Below, one piece after another: positions 26,955 through 35,300 of a stretch of 64,000 bases of DNA; the stretch's first letter is position 1, and every line of letters begins with the position of its first letter. Origin of the DNA: Candidatus Binatia bacterium (lineage in GTDB: Bacteria; Desulfobacterota; Binatia; HRBIN30; BPIQ01). A model generated the notes under the pieces. The model made no database searches and was not told the DNA's origin. It worked only from the letters and a program-made list of their open reading frames with translations. A program made the position numbers and the translations under genes. Where the stretch lies: assembly GCA_026004195.1 (NCBI GenBank), contig BPIQ01000001.1, positions 1,602,311 to 1,666,310 on the forward strand, written 5' to 3'.

Positions 26955-27845
26955 TCACGCTGCCCCGCGCGTGAGCCGCTCGAGCGCCTCCCGGTACTTC
27001 GCGGCCGTCTGCTGGACGATGTCCGGGGGAAGTTCCGGGGCGGGAGGCTTGTGGTCCCAGCCGATCGAATCCAGATAGTCCCGAACGAACTGCTTGTCGA
27101 AGCTCGGCTGCGGACGTCCGGGCTCGTAGGTGTCCTTGGCCCAGAAACGGGAGGAGTCCGGCGTGAGGAGCTCGTCGATCAGCACGAGCTCGCCGTCCAC
27201 GAGCCCGAACTCGAACTTCGTGTCCGCGATGATGAGCCCGCGCGACTCCGCCCAGCGTGCCGCCGCGGCGTAAATCTCGAGGCTCCGCCTCCGCACCTGC
27301 TCGGCGAGCTCCCGCCCGAGGATTGCCGCCGCCTCGTCGAACGAGATGTTCTCGTCGTGCTGGCCCTGCGGAGCTTTGGTCGAAGGCGTGAAGATGGGTT
27401 CCGGGAGCCTCTCGCTTTCCCTGAGCCCTTTCGGGAGACGAATCCCGCAGACCTCGCCCGTCCTCTGGTAGTCCTTCCAACCCGAACCCGAGAGGTAGCC
27501 GCGAACGATCGCTTCGACCTTCAGCGGTCTCGCCTTCCGCACGACGACCGCCCTGCCCTCGAGCTGGGCGCGCGCCTCGGGGTCCGGAACGACCCTCTCG
27601 AGCGGCTCGTCGAGGAGATGGTTCGGGAGGATCGACGACGTCCTCGCGAACCAGAAGTTCGAAAGCTGCGTGAGAATCCGTCCTTTTTCCGGAATGGGAG
27701 TCGGGAGAACGACGTCGAAGGCGGAAATCCGGTCGGTCGCCACGATGAGCAGCCGGTCTCCCAGGTCGTAAACGTCGCGCACCTTGCCCCGAAAAAGCAG
27801 GGGCAGGGAAGGAATGTCCGACGAAAAAAGCGCCCTGGGCTGCAT
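26955..27845 (-). CDS. purC: Phosphoribosylaminoimidazole-succinocarboxamide synthase
   Basis: 296 residues from ATG 27845. SAICAR synthetase motifs: [30 protein letters not shown] at the N-terminus, [17 protein letters not shown], the loop HDENISF and [25 protein letters not shown]. Couples CAIR and aspartate with ATP in purine synthesis. Belongs to the longer (about 295-residue) bacterial/yeast-like form. No other pur gene nearby. Divergent from the luxC-like gene. Confidence 0.96.
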   Translation of the reverse strand: MQPRALFSSDIPSLPLLFRGKVRDVYDLGDRLLIVATDRISAFDVVLPTPIPEKGRILTQLSNFWFARTSSILPNHLLDEPLERVVPDPEARAQLEGRAVVVRKARPLKVEAIVRGYLSGSGWKDYQRTGEVCGIRLPKGLRESERLPEPIFTPSTKAPQGQHDENISFDEAAAILGRELAEQVRRRSLEIYAAAARWAESRGLIIADTKFEFGLVDGELVLIDELLTPDSSRFWAKDTYEPGRPQPSFDKQFVRDYLDSIGWDHKPPAPELPPDIVQQTAAKYREALERLTRGAA

Positions 27846-27982
27846 GGCGCCCCGGTTTAGCCGAAATCCGGACGCTGAGAAAGTGGCCGGGCCGAAATTC
27901 GGCGGGGGCGAGCGGCTGCCGTGGATCCGAGCAGCGCTCCTCGGACTCTTCGCGCCCTCCGCCGCGGCGGGGATTTGCCGGA

Positions 27983-29323
27983 GTGCGAGGCGGGGGTTAT
28001 GCAGAGAGCGTGGACCTCTTCACCCCCTCCACGGTCCGGTCGGCGGTCGAACGCCTGCTCTCTGCCCGCCTGGCGCTTCGGGAGCGAACGCCCGCGGAGA
28101 TTTTCTCCGCGCTCGACCGAACCGTGGGGGCGTGGCTCGAGGCGGACTCCGCCTGGCTCCGGCGGGCCGAGGCCGAAGTGAGTCGTGCAAGCGGCTTCTC
28201 TCCCGAGATGGTCCGTTACGCCCTTCCGACCGTGCTCGCACCTTTGCGCGCGCCCGCCCTCGAAAGGCTCGTCGTCGAGGAGCTCGGAGGACTCGAGTTC
28301 CTTTCCCGCCCGCCCGAGCTCCCACCTCGTCTCGTCCTCCACATCCTTCCCGGGAACCTGCCGGGACTCGCGGCCGCCCCCGTCTGCCTTTCGCTCGCCA
28401 CGGGGGTCGCGGCACTTTTGAAGCCCGGGAGCGGCGACCTGGCCTTTCCGCGGCTTTTCCTCGAAAGCCTCGCCACCCTCGACCCCGACCTCGCGGCGTG
28501 CGTGGAAGTCCGCTACTGGAAAGGAGGAAGTCCGGAGCCGGAAAAAGAGCTGTTCGCGCTCGTCGACGCCGTCGACGCCGCGGGCAGCGACGAAGCGATG
28601 GAAGACCTGGCGAAGCGCTACTCCGGCACCCTTGTCGTGCGCGGGAGCCGGCTCAGCTTCGCGTACGTGGCGAGACCGAGCTGGCAGGATCCTCTGCTCC
28701 GGGGACGAGCTTTCCGGGCTCTCGTCGAAGACACCGTCGTGTGGGATCAGCTCGGCTGCCTCTCGCCGCAGGTGGTGTTCTTCGAAGGCGCCGCTTTCGG
28801 CGACCTCGTGCGCCTCGCGGAGGAACTCGGGGAAGAGTTCGAGCTCGCCCGAAAGCGACTTCCGCCGAAGCGCCTCTCCCTCGAAGAGGAAAGCCGGATC
28901 GTCCGTTTCCGGCAGGAGGCCGAGTGGAGAGAAATCCGGGGCGAGGAGAAACGGCTCCTCGGGGGAGAAGACCTCTCGTGGACCCTTCTTCTCGAAAAAG
29001 GACCGAATTTCGCGCCTACCTGCCTCCACCGAACGCTCCGGCTCCAGACCGTGCAGGGCACGGAGGAGCTCGAGGAGCCGATGCGCCGCGCGCACTCCCG
29101 CCTCGAAGCCGTAGGTGTGGCGGCCGCCCCCGACGACTTCCCGGCCGTCGCCGATGTTTTCCGGAAAGCCCGCCTTCCCAGAGTCGTGCCCCTCGGGGAA
29201 ATGCAACGTCCCGGCCTCGACTGGAAGCCCGGCGGGATCCCGAGGGTGAGAGAATGGTTCGCGCCGCGGGACGGAGAAAAGTCGGATCGCGGGACGAGGG
29301 TGACCCCGCGTGCCCTGCCATGA
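27983..29323 (+). CDS. LuxC-family acyl-CoA/acyl-protein reductase
   Basis: 446 residues from GTG 27983; GTG 28010 is another possible start (437 residues). An NAD(P)-dependent aldehyde dehydrogenase-like fold with [22 protein letters not shown] for cofactor binding and the reactive Cys259 in [14 protein letters not shown]. LuxC reduces acyl-enzyme or acyl-CoA to aldehyde. Its stop overlaps the ATG of a class III aminotransferase (ATGA), which suggests the aldehyde is aminated. The acyl-activating partner LuxE is 8 kb away. Divergent from purC. Confidence 0.85.
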   Translation: MRGGGYAESVDLFTPSTVRSAVERLLSARLALRERTPAEIFSALDRTVGAWLEADSAWLRRAEAEVSRASGFSPEMVRYALPTVLAPLRAPALERLVVEELGGLEFLSRPPELPPRLVLHILPGNLPGLAAAPVCLSLATGVAALLKPGSGDLAFPRLFLESLATLDPDLAACVEVRYWKGGSPEPEKELFALVDAVDAAGSDEAMEDLAKRYSGTLVVRGSRLSFAYVARPSWQDPLLRGRAFRALVEDTVVWDQLGCLSPQVVFFEGAAFGDLVRLAEELGEEFELARKRLPPKRLSLEEESRIVRFRQEAEWREIRGEEKRLLGGEDLSWTLLLEKGPNFAPTCLHRTLRLQTVQGTEELEEPMRRAHSRLEAVGVAAAPDDFPAVADVFRKARLPRVVPLGEMQRPGLDWKPGGIPRVREWFAPRDGEKSDRGTRVTPRALP

Positions 29324-30513
29324 GCCGCCTCCGGGAAGATTTTCTCCGCTACGTCTGCCAGACGAGCGACTCGCCCATGGGCCTCGTCGTCGCCCGGGCC
29401 GAGGGCTCGAGAGTGTGGGACGAAAGCGGGAACTGCTACCTCGACCTTCTTTCCGGGATCGGCGTCGCCAACGTGGGACACACGAACCCGGAAGTGGTCG
29501 CTGCCGTCGAGCGGCAGGCGAAGCGCTACCTCCACGTCATGGTCTACGGCGAGATGGTGCTCGAGCCGCAGGTCGAGCTCGCCCGCAGGCTCGCCCGACG
29601 AGCGCCCGGCGAACTTTCGGTCACCTATTTCGCGAACAGCGGCACGGAAGCGATCGAAGGGGCACTCAAGACGGCGCGGAAGTACACCGGACGGAAGACC
29701 TTCGTGGCTTTCGAGGGGAGCTTCCACGGGGATACGCTCGGATCGCTCTCGGTCGGCGGCAACCCCCTCTACCGGAAGCCCTTCGAACCGCTCCTCCCCG
29801 AAGTGCGGTTTCTCCCCTTCGACGACACCGAGGCGCTCGAGTCCATCGACGAGGACGTCGCCGCCGTGGTCCTCGAACTCGTGCAGGCCGAAGCGGGCGT
29901 CCGAATCCCGCGCCCCGAGTTCGTCTCCCGCCTCTCGAGACGCTGCCGGGAGACCGGAGCGCTTCTCGTCGTCGACGAAGTCGTCACGGGCTTCGGGCGG
30001 ACCGGACGGCTCTTCGCTTGCGAGCACTGGGGCGTCGAGCCCGATCTTCTCGTCCTCGCCAAGGCGCTCGGCGGAGGTCTTCCCCTCGGAGCCTTCGTAG
30101 GGCGCCCCGAACCGATGCGAACCCTCTCCCACGACCCTCCCCTCGCGCACGTGACGACCTTCGGCGGTCACCCCCTTTCCTGCGCGGCCGCCCTCGCGGC
30201 CTGGGATTTTCTCGACCGCGAAAACCTCCTCGCGCGTTCCGAGGAACTCGGTCGGCGGTTTTTTTCGGCGCTCCGCCCCCTCGAAGGCGAAAAACTCCGG
30301 GAGGTCCGGGGACTCGGTTGCCTCCTGGGCCTCGAGTTCGCGGACGAACGGCTCGTTCGTCGTTTCGTCGAAACGTGTCGAGAACTGGGGGTGCTGGTCG
30401 GCTGGACCCTCCACCGAGATACGGTGGTGCGGCTCGCTCCTCCTCTCGTTCTTACGGACGACGAGTTCGAAGAAGCCGTCGACAAGCTTGCGGAGGCGCT
30501 CCGCCGGAGCTGA
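29320..30513 (+). CDS. Class III PLP-dependent aminotransferase
   Basis: 397 residues from ATG 29320. GSGTEAIEGALKTARKYTGR-type segment (here NSGTEAIEGA, residues 106-115), FHGDTLGSLS, the PLP ring Asp219 in LLVVDEVVTGFGRTG and the Schiff-base Lys248 in LVLAKALGGGLPLGAF. The family includes acetylornithine, 4-aminobutyrate and amine:pyruvate transaminases; sequence resembles ArgD-like forms but the coupling to luxC argues for an aldehyde (for example fatty aldehyde) acceptor. Cytoplasmic. The frame is open far upstream in another gene's space; the ATGA overlap decides the start. Confidence 0.9.
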   Translation: MSRLREDFLRYVCQTSDSPMGLVVARAEGSRVWDESGNCYLDLLSGIGVANVGHTNPEVVAAVERQAKRYLHVMVYGEMVLEPQVELARRLARRAPGELSVTYFANSGTEAIEGALKTARKYTGRKTFVAFEGSFHGDTLGSLSVGGNPLYRKPFEPLLPEVRFLPFDDTEALESIDEDVAAVVLELVQAEAGVRIPRPEFVSRLSRRCRETGALLVVDEVVTGFGRTGRLFACEHWGVEPDLLVLAKALGGGLPLGAFVGRPEPMRTLSHDPPLAHVTTFGGHPLSCAAALAAWDFLDRENLLARSEELGRRFFSALRPLEGEKLREVRGLGCLLGLEFADERLVRRFVETCRELGVLVGWTLHRDTVVRLAPPLVLTDDEFEEAVDKLAEALRRS

Positions 30514-30641
30514 CCGTCGAGGGGTCCCCGGGAACGGCTCGCCGGGCTCGGAGGCGGCGCGACGGCCCCGGGCGAGCCCGAAGCACGCGGGGCCCGTTCG
30601 CCGGCTTGCCTCGCCTTGCTCGAGCGGCCACACTCGCCGCC

Positions 30642-32039
30642 ATGCCGAAGCGCCCGGCCGAAAAGACGCCCGACATCACGCGGGGTCGGGCACGACGCGC
30701 GCTCAAGCTCGGCTCGCTCACGACCTCGGTGGGCACGAGCTACATCTGGCAAGCCCTGAAGCGCCCGTTCCAGTCGAGGGAACGGCACGAGCGCGAGCTT
30801 CTCGACACGCACATCCGCAACGCCGTGCGGATCGTCGAGAGCTCGAAAGAGCTCCGAGGTGCCTTCACGAAGCTCGTGCAGATGCTCTCCATGCGGGACG
30901 ACATCTTCCCGCCCGAAGTGCTCGACATCCTCTCCGTCGTCCAGTCGCGCGTGCCTCCCATGCCTTACGAGACGATCCGGAAACAGATCCGCCGCGAGCT
31001 CGGGGCCTACCCCGAGGAGCTTTACGGCTCTTTCGAGCGCGAAGCGTTCGCGGCGGCCTCGCTCGGGCAGGTCCACAAGGCGCGCCTCGGGACCGGAGAG
31101 GAAGTCGTCGTCAAGGTGCAGTACCCGGGCGTCGAAGAAACCGTGCAACAGGACCTCGAAAACATCCGCGCCCTTCTTCACACCTTGGCGCTCATCGGCC
31201 GCGAGATCATGCGGCAGGACATCGACCCTTCCGACGTCTACCGCGAGCTCGAGGAGCGGCTCCACGAAGAGCTCGATTACGTGAACGAGGCGAAGAACAT
31301 CGCGCTCTTCCAGAAGATGTTCCGCGACGATCCGGAAGTGCTCATCCCCGAAGTCTATCCCGACTTCTGTTCCCGGCGGGTCCTCACGATGAGTTACATC
31401 GAGGGCTATCCCTTCACCGACATCCTCGCCCCCGGCGTCGAGCAAAGCCTCAAGGACTGGGTCGCGATCAAGTACTTCCGCGTTCTCTGGCGGCAGATCT
31501 TCGAGTACGGAACCCTCCACACGGACCCGCATCCCGGCAACTACCTCGTGACGTACCACCCGAAACTCGCCATCCTGGACTTCGGCTCGATCCGCATCTT
31601 CCCCGAACCCATCCGCAAGGCTTACCACCGGCTGGCCAAAGCCATCCTCGCCCGGGACGAGGCGACGATGGCCGAGTGCTTCGTCACCCTCGGTTTTCTC
31701 GACCCGGGACAGGACCCGAAGCCACTCGTCCGCATCATGTACATCCTTTTCGAGCCCGTGCTCGAAGACCGGGAGTACGATCCCCGGGATTTCAAGTCGG
31801 TGGAGAAGGCGATGGAAATCGCTCAGATCGGCGTCGAGCACCGGCTCTTCAAGGCACCGGGGCACCGCGTCTTCCTCACGCGGGCCCTCGTCGGTCTCGA
31901 CGCTTACGTGAAGCAGTTCGGCACGGTCACGAACTGGCACCGGCTTTTTCGGGAGTGCGTCGAGCGCGTTCCCGACGAAAATCCCGTGCAAGAACGATCC
32001 ATGCCGCCGAAGGAAGGCGAACGCCGCGCGGGGTCCTGA
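30642..32039 (+). CDS. ABC1/AarF/UbiB-family atypical kinase
   Basis: 465 residues from ATG 30642. Signature elements: KLVQMLSMRDDIFPPEV (form of the KxGQ motif, with Q55-like Gln retained), AAASLGQVHKARL (alanine-rich loop), VVVKVQYPGV with the ATP-site Lys, HTDPHPGNYLV catalytic loop and LAILDFGSIR metal motif. Members support quinone synthesis or lipid metabolism through ATPase or kinase activity. No ubiquinone genes are adjacent. The 3' end overlaps the convergent methyltransferase by 113 bases. Confidence 0.93.
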   Translation: MPKRPAEKTPDITRGRARRALKLGSLTTSVGTSYIWQALKRPFQSRERHERELLDTHIRNAVRIVESSKELRGAFTKLVQMLSMRDDIFPPEVLDILSVVQSRVPPMPYETIRKQIRRELGAYPEELYGSFEREAFAAASLGQVHKARLGTGEEVVVKVQYPGVEETVQQDLENIRALLHTLALIGREIMRQDIDPSDVYRELEERLHEELDYVNEAKNIALFQKMFRDDPEVLIPEVYPDFCSRRVLTMSYIEGYPFTDILAPGVEQSLKDWVAIKYFRVLWRQIFEYGTLHTDPHPGNYLVTYHPKLAILDFGSIRIFPEPIRKAYHRLAKAILARDEATMAECFVTLGFLDPGQDPKPLVRIMYILFEPVLEDREYDPRDFKSVEKAMEIAQIGVEHRLFKAPGHRVFLTRALVGLDAYVKQFGTVTNWHRLFRECVERVPDENPVQERSMPPKEGERRAGS

Positions 32040-32832
32040 AGGGCTCGAGGGCACGCCGCACCTCCCGGGCGACGGGCTCGCGAAGCTCCGCAGGCGCCGC
32101 GCGCAACGCTGCCCCGGTCGGGCCCATCTCGAGAGCGAGCTCCACGGCACGCTCGAAGTCGACACCGCCGCCGAGCGTGAGTGTCTCGCAGTGTTCTTCG
32201 AGACGGACGTCGGCGAAACCCGCGTCCGCGAGCACCTCCCGCAAAAACGCCGCCGAAGCGAGGCCGAACGGGCCCGGAGTACCCGGCGCCGGTGGCGGCG
32301 GGAGCTCGAGGTAGCGCGCCGCGGCCTCGAGCGGCACGAGGGCCCAGGGGTTGCGTTCGAGGGGCTGCCAGCAGACGAAAGCGAGGCGCCCCCCGGGCCG
32401 GAGAGAAGCGCCCAGGCGCGCGAAGGCGACGCGCGGGTTCTCGAAGAACATGACGCCGAACCGGGAGTAGACGAGGTCGAAAGACGCCTCGGGAAGTTCC
32501 CCGGTCTGAGCGTCCAGAAGCTCGAAACTCACGTTCCCGAGACCCGCTTCCCGGAGCCTCTCCCGCGCTCGTTCGAGCATGACCCGCGAGACGTCGATCC
32601 CCACGACACGCCCTTCGGGACCCACGCGGCGCGCGAGCTCGAGGGTCGTGTCGCCGCAGCCACAACCCACGTCGAGCACCGTCTCGCCGCGCGAGACACC
32701 GGCTCGGTCCATCGTGGCGAGGCCGAGCGGGCGGATCTGCGGCTCGATTTCGCGCTCGAGCCGGACCCACTTGGGCCCGGCGATCTCGTTCCAGTATCGG
32801 ATCTGCTCGGCGTTGGGCCCCGCCTCTTCCAT
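31927..32832 (-). CDS. Class I SAM-dependent methyltransferase
   Basis: 301 residues from ATG 32832. Motif I VLDVGCGCGDTTLELARRVG near residue 55, then VVGIDVS, FDLVYSRFGVMFFENP and LRPGGRLAFVCWQ, placing it with UbiE/Methyltransf_11 enzymes. Substrate unknown; NAEQIRYWNEIAGPKWV at the N-terminus is common in a subgroup of small-molecule methyltransferases. Begins 1 base after the ProA-like gene's stop, so the pair is cotranscribed. The C-terminus runs 113 bases into the convergent ABC1 gene. Confidence 0.88.
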   Translation of the reverse strand: MEEAGPNAEQIRYWNEIAGPKWVRLEREIEPQIRPLGLATMDRAGVSRGETVLDVGCGCGDTTLELARRVGPEGRVVGIDVSRVMLERARERLREAGLGNVSFELLDAQTGELPEASFDLVYSRFGVMFFENPRVAFARLGASLRPGGRLAFVCWQPLERNPWALVPLEAAARYLELPPPPAPGTPGPFGLASAAFLREVLADAGFADVRLEEHCETLTLGGGVDFERAVELALEMGPTGAALRAAPAELREPVAREVRRALEPFRTPRGVRLPSAAWIVLARDFRRERARRTPEKAGASS

Positions 32833-32833
32833 T

Positions 32834-34330
32834 CTAGCGCCGCACGTCGAAGTCCACCTGACGCGCCCGGGCTCGGATCGTGAAGACGCCGTCGCCGCTG
32901 AGAATCGCACCGCGCCCCAGGAGCCGGCCCGCCTGCCAGTTCGAAAGCCCCAGTTCGGGCCGGCCGAGCGCGTACTGCCCGTCCACCCACCGCGTGAAAC
33001 CGTTTCCCACGAACGGTGCGTTCACCGAGCGGTAAAAGCGCTCGTGCTCGGCTTCGTCCGTGCCGACCAGGCTGGCGATGAACTGCGGGCTCCACTGGTT
33101 GAAGAGTTCCACTGCCTCGTCGACCGACTCCACGACCTCGAGCGTGACTTCCGGCGTTTCCTCCCACTCCCACTCGCGCCCGAGCTCCTCCCGGGGAAGC
33201 ACTTCCGCCTGCGGCTCTTCGACGTCGCCCTCGGCCCTCCGAACGCGGATCCTGCGCCCGAAAAGCTCCCGTGGCACGTAGCTTCGCGCACCGGGCGCGA
33301 CGTGAAGCTTGAACTCCTGCCCTCTCCGCGCTCCGGCCTCGCGCAGGCTTTCGAGGAAGACGGGGACGAGCTCTCGCGCTCGCGACCTCACGACGCAGCA
33401 GACGTTGAGCGTGTTGCACACCTTGCGGTCGAGCGAGTGCAGAACCGCCGACGCAAAGGCGTCTTTCGGGGCGCTTTCCGCCGCGACGAGCCACGCCCCG
33501 CCCGTCCCGTGGAGGCTCACCGGCACTCCGGCTTGCCGCGCGAGCGCTCCCAGGATGGCGACGGCCTTCCCCGAACCGCGGGCCACGGCGAGCCCGAGCC
33601 TCGCGTCGGAAAAAAGCGCCCAGGCCGAGGCGTGCTCCGTGCTGTCGACGAGCGAAACCGCGCCTTCCGGGAGCCTCGCTTCTTCCCGCGCGGGCTCGAC
33701 GGCGTGCTCGAGAAGGGCGCGAGCCGTCCGCAGGGCATCGCGACCGATGCGGAAGACGACCGTGTTACCCCCGCGCAGAACCCCGGTCGCGTCGGCCACG
33801 ACGTTGGGCCTTCCCTCGAAGACGAATCCCACGACACCGAGCTCCGCCCCGAGGAGCTCGACGCTCCAGCCCGGGTGCTCCACGCGCTCGAAGAGCTGGC
33901 CACGACGCGAGGGAGCTTCGATCCATCCTCGCAGCCCTTGGATCATGCCGCGCCTGAGCTTCTCGTCCGCCACGAGCCGTGTGACCGACCGGCCGCGCGA
34001 GCGGGCTTCTTCCACGTCTTCCCGGTTCGCGCGGCTCACCCCCTCCCACACGGCGTCGTCCTCGAGACGGCGTGCAAAGGCGTCGTAGAAGTTCGAAATC
34101 GCCTCGTCCGTGACCGAACCCATCCGCCGGAACGCCTCGACGGCGCGGTCCACGGCACGACGCGCCACCTCGCGCTCCCGAGCCGGGATGTGGAGAATCT
34201 CGCCGTCGACGACGGCAAGGGCATCGCCCGGGCGGAAAGCCCGCGCGACCTCCTCGGGCACGCGGACCACCCGGTCGCCGCCGAAGACGAGCCGCATCCC
34301 GGGCTCGACGGTTTCGAGCTTCTCGATCAT
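32834..34330 (-). CDS. Glutamate-5-semialdehyde dehydrogenase (ProA)-like aldehyde dehydrogenase
   Basis: 498 residues from ATG 34330; ProA proper is about 415. ProA-type features: GVVGFVFEGRPNVVADATGVLRGGN, SLHGTGGAWLV and the reactive Cys in KVCNTLNVCCV, but the ET after CN in ProA (CNAxET) is replaced. The C-terminal VNAPFVGNGFTRWVDGQYALGRPELGLS matches ProA's oligomerisation/substrate end. The extra N-terminal about 65 residues (GDALAVVDGEILHIP...) form an unknown small domain. No proB is present, so proline synthesis is not assured; it may act on another acyl phosphate or aldehyde. Operon with the methyltransferase. Confidence 0.78.
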   Translation of the reverse strand: MIEKLETVEPGMRLVFGGDRVVRVPEEVARAFRPGDALAVVDGEILHIPAREREVARRAVDRAVEAFRRMGSVTDEAISNFYDAFARRLEDDAVWEGVSRANREDVEEARSRGRSVTRLVADEKLRRGMIQGLRGWIEAPSRRGQLFERVEHPGWSVELLGAELGVVGFVFEGRPNVVADATGVLRGGNTVVFRIGRDALRTARALLEHAVEPAREEARLPEGAVSLVDSTEHASAWALFSDARLGLAVARGSGKAVAILGALARQAGVPVSLHGTGGAWLVAAESAPKDAFASAVLHSLDRKVCNTLNVCCVVRSRARELVPVFLESLREAGARRGQEFKLHVAPGARSYVPRELFGRRIRVRRAEGDVEEPQAEVLPREELGREWEWEETPEVTLEVVESVDEAVELFNQWSPQFIASLVGTDEAEHERFYRSVNAPFVGNGFTRWVDGQYALGRPELGLSNWQAGRLLGRGAILSGDGVFTIRARARQVDFDVRR

Positions 34331-34502
34331 CGCTTCCCACGATTACTGTCCGGTCGGGAGCGTGTCAAAACGCCGGCGGGCAGAGACCTGCGGGAGCGCG
34401 GGGGAAAGCACGCGGAGGCGAAAGTCCGCTCCCCCCGAAAACTCCTCGGCGCCTGCCAGACGAAGTGCGTGGAAGAATCGCTCCGTCCAGCGTCACCCGG
34501 CA

Positions 34503-34948
34503 TCAGGGCCGGTGTTTTTCGAGAAGCTCGAGATCGAGAAGATCTTTCGGCCGGCCGAGGGCGCGCTTGTTCCGAACGAGTTCCTCCCGGCCGATGACAG
34601 GCAAGCGGAGACCACCGTCTTCGACCTCCAGGGGTTCGGCCAGGCTTCCTCGAACGCGACACCGGTGATGCCCGTAAGCAGGTCGACACGCCGGGGCGGC
34701 AGACCGATCTGGAAAACCAGATCGTCCCGCGTGAGGTCCTCTTCGGAAATGTCGTGAAGCGGTACGCCGAACTCCCGCAATGCCAGAAGGACTTTCCGGG
34801 CGTTTTCCCGCGTCGGCTCCACCCAGAGGTCGAGATCCCCCGTCGCCCGGGGCTCGGAGTGGATCGATACCGCATAAGCACCGACGACGAGGAACCGAAC
34901 CTCAGCGTCGGAAAAGGCGCGTAAAAGATCGCGAAAGTCCTCGTTCAT
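34503..34948 (-). pseudogene. Nucleotidyltransferase (MNT/DUF6036-like), frameshifted
   Basis: From ATG 34948 the frame reads NEDFRDLLRAFSDAEVRFLVVGAYAVSIHSEPRATGDLDLWVEPT, a minimal nucleotidyltransferase with a GDLDL metal motif. At about 34635 similarity changes to another frame that reads LEVEDGGLRLPVIGREELV and then NKRALGRPKDLLDLELLEKH up to a TGA at 34503-34505, the usual ending of this family. So one base has been lost or gained; unshifted, translation would run to 34493 with an unrelated tail. Either a true pseudogene or a sequence error. The upstream small gene overlaps it by 47 bases, a gene pair common in bacterial genomes. Confidence 0.72.
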
Positions 34949-35105
34949 CCGGCTTCCAGCCCTTGAGCCGCCAGATCTCCTCGCTGAGTTCGCACGCACG
35001 CCGCCACTTCTCGCCAGGCGACGCGCGTGCCCAGAACTCCCGGTCGAACCGGTCGTCGATCTCCCGCAGCGTCGTCTTCCGGAACACGATTTTCCGTGGC
35101 TTCAC
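34902..35105 (-). CDS. Small conserved partner of the nucleotidyltransferase
   Basis: 67 residues from GTG 35105: KPRKIVFRKTTLREIDDRFD, then EFWARASPGEKWRRACELSE and WRLKGWKPDERGLSRS. I recognise this as a small protein often encoded just before minimal nucleotidyltransferase genes; the order and 47-base overlap match. Function not known to me; such pairs have been proposed as toxin-antitoxin-like. No membrane segment. The partner is frameshifted here, which may leave this gene alone. Confidence 0.65.
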   Translation of the reverse strand: MKPRKIVFRKTTLREIDDRFDREFWARASPGEKWRRACELSEEIWRLKGWKPDERGLSRSFTRLFRR

Positions 35106-35300
35106 GACAGTCAGGGTACCACGGGAGGGCGCGCTCCGCGACGAAACCTGCGGTCGCGTGGCGTTTCGGGGGCTCGGAACCTCGCCTCTGTCCGGGATTT
35201 CCCCCGTGCCGGGCCGCTCTCCGAGGAACGCCGAACATCTCCCGCCACGTGGATCATCCCCCCTTCCCTCGCGCAGCCGAAACCCGTAAATCCGGGCGCG

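Noticed and set aside
18861-29323. Bioluminescence (lux) system
   Set aside because: Only LuxE- and LuxC-like genes are present; there is no luxA, luxB or luxD, and the LLM oxidoreductase at 56.6 kb is not a luciferase subunit by context.
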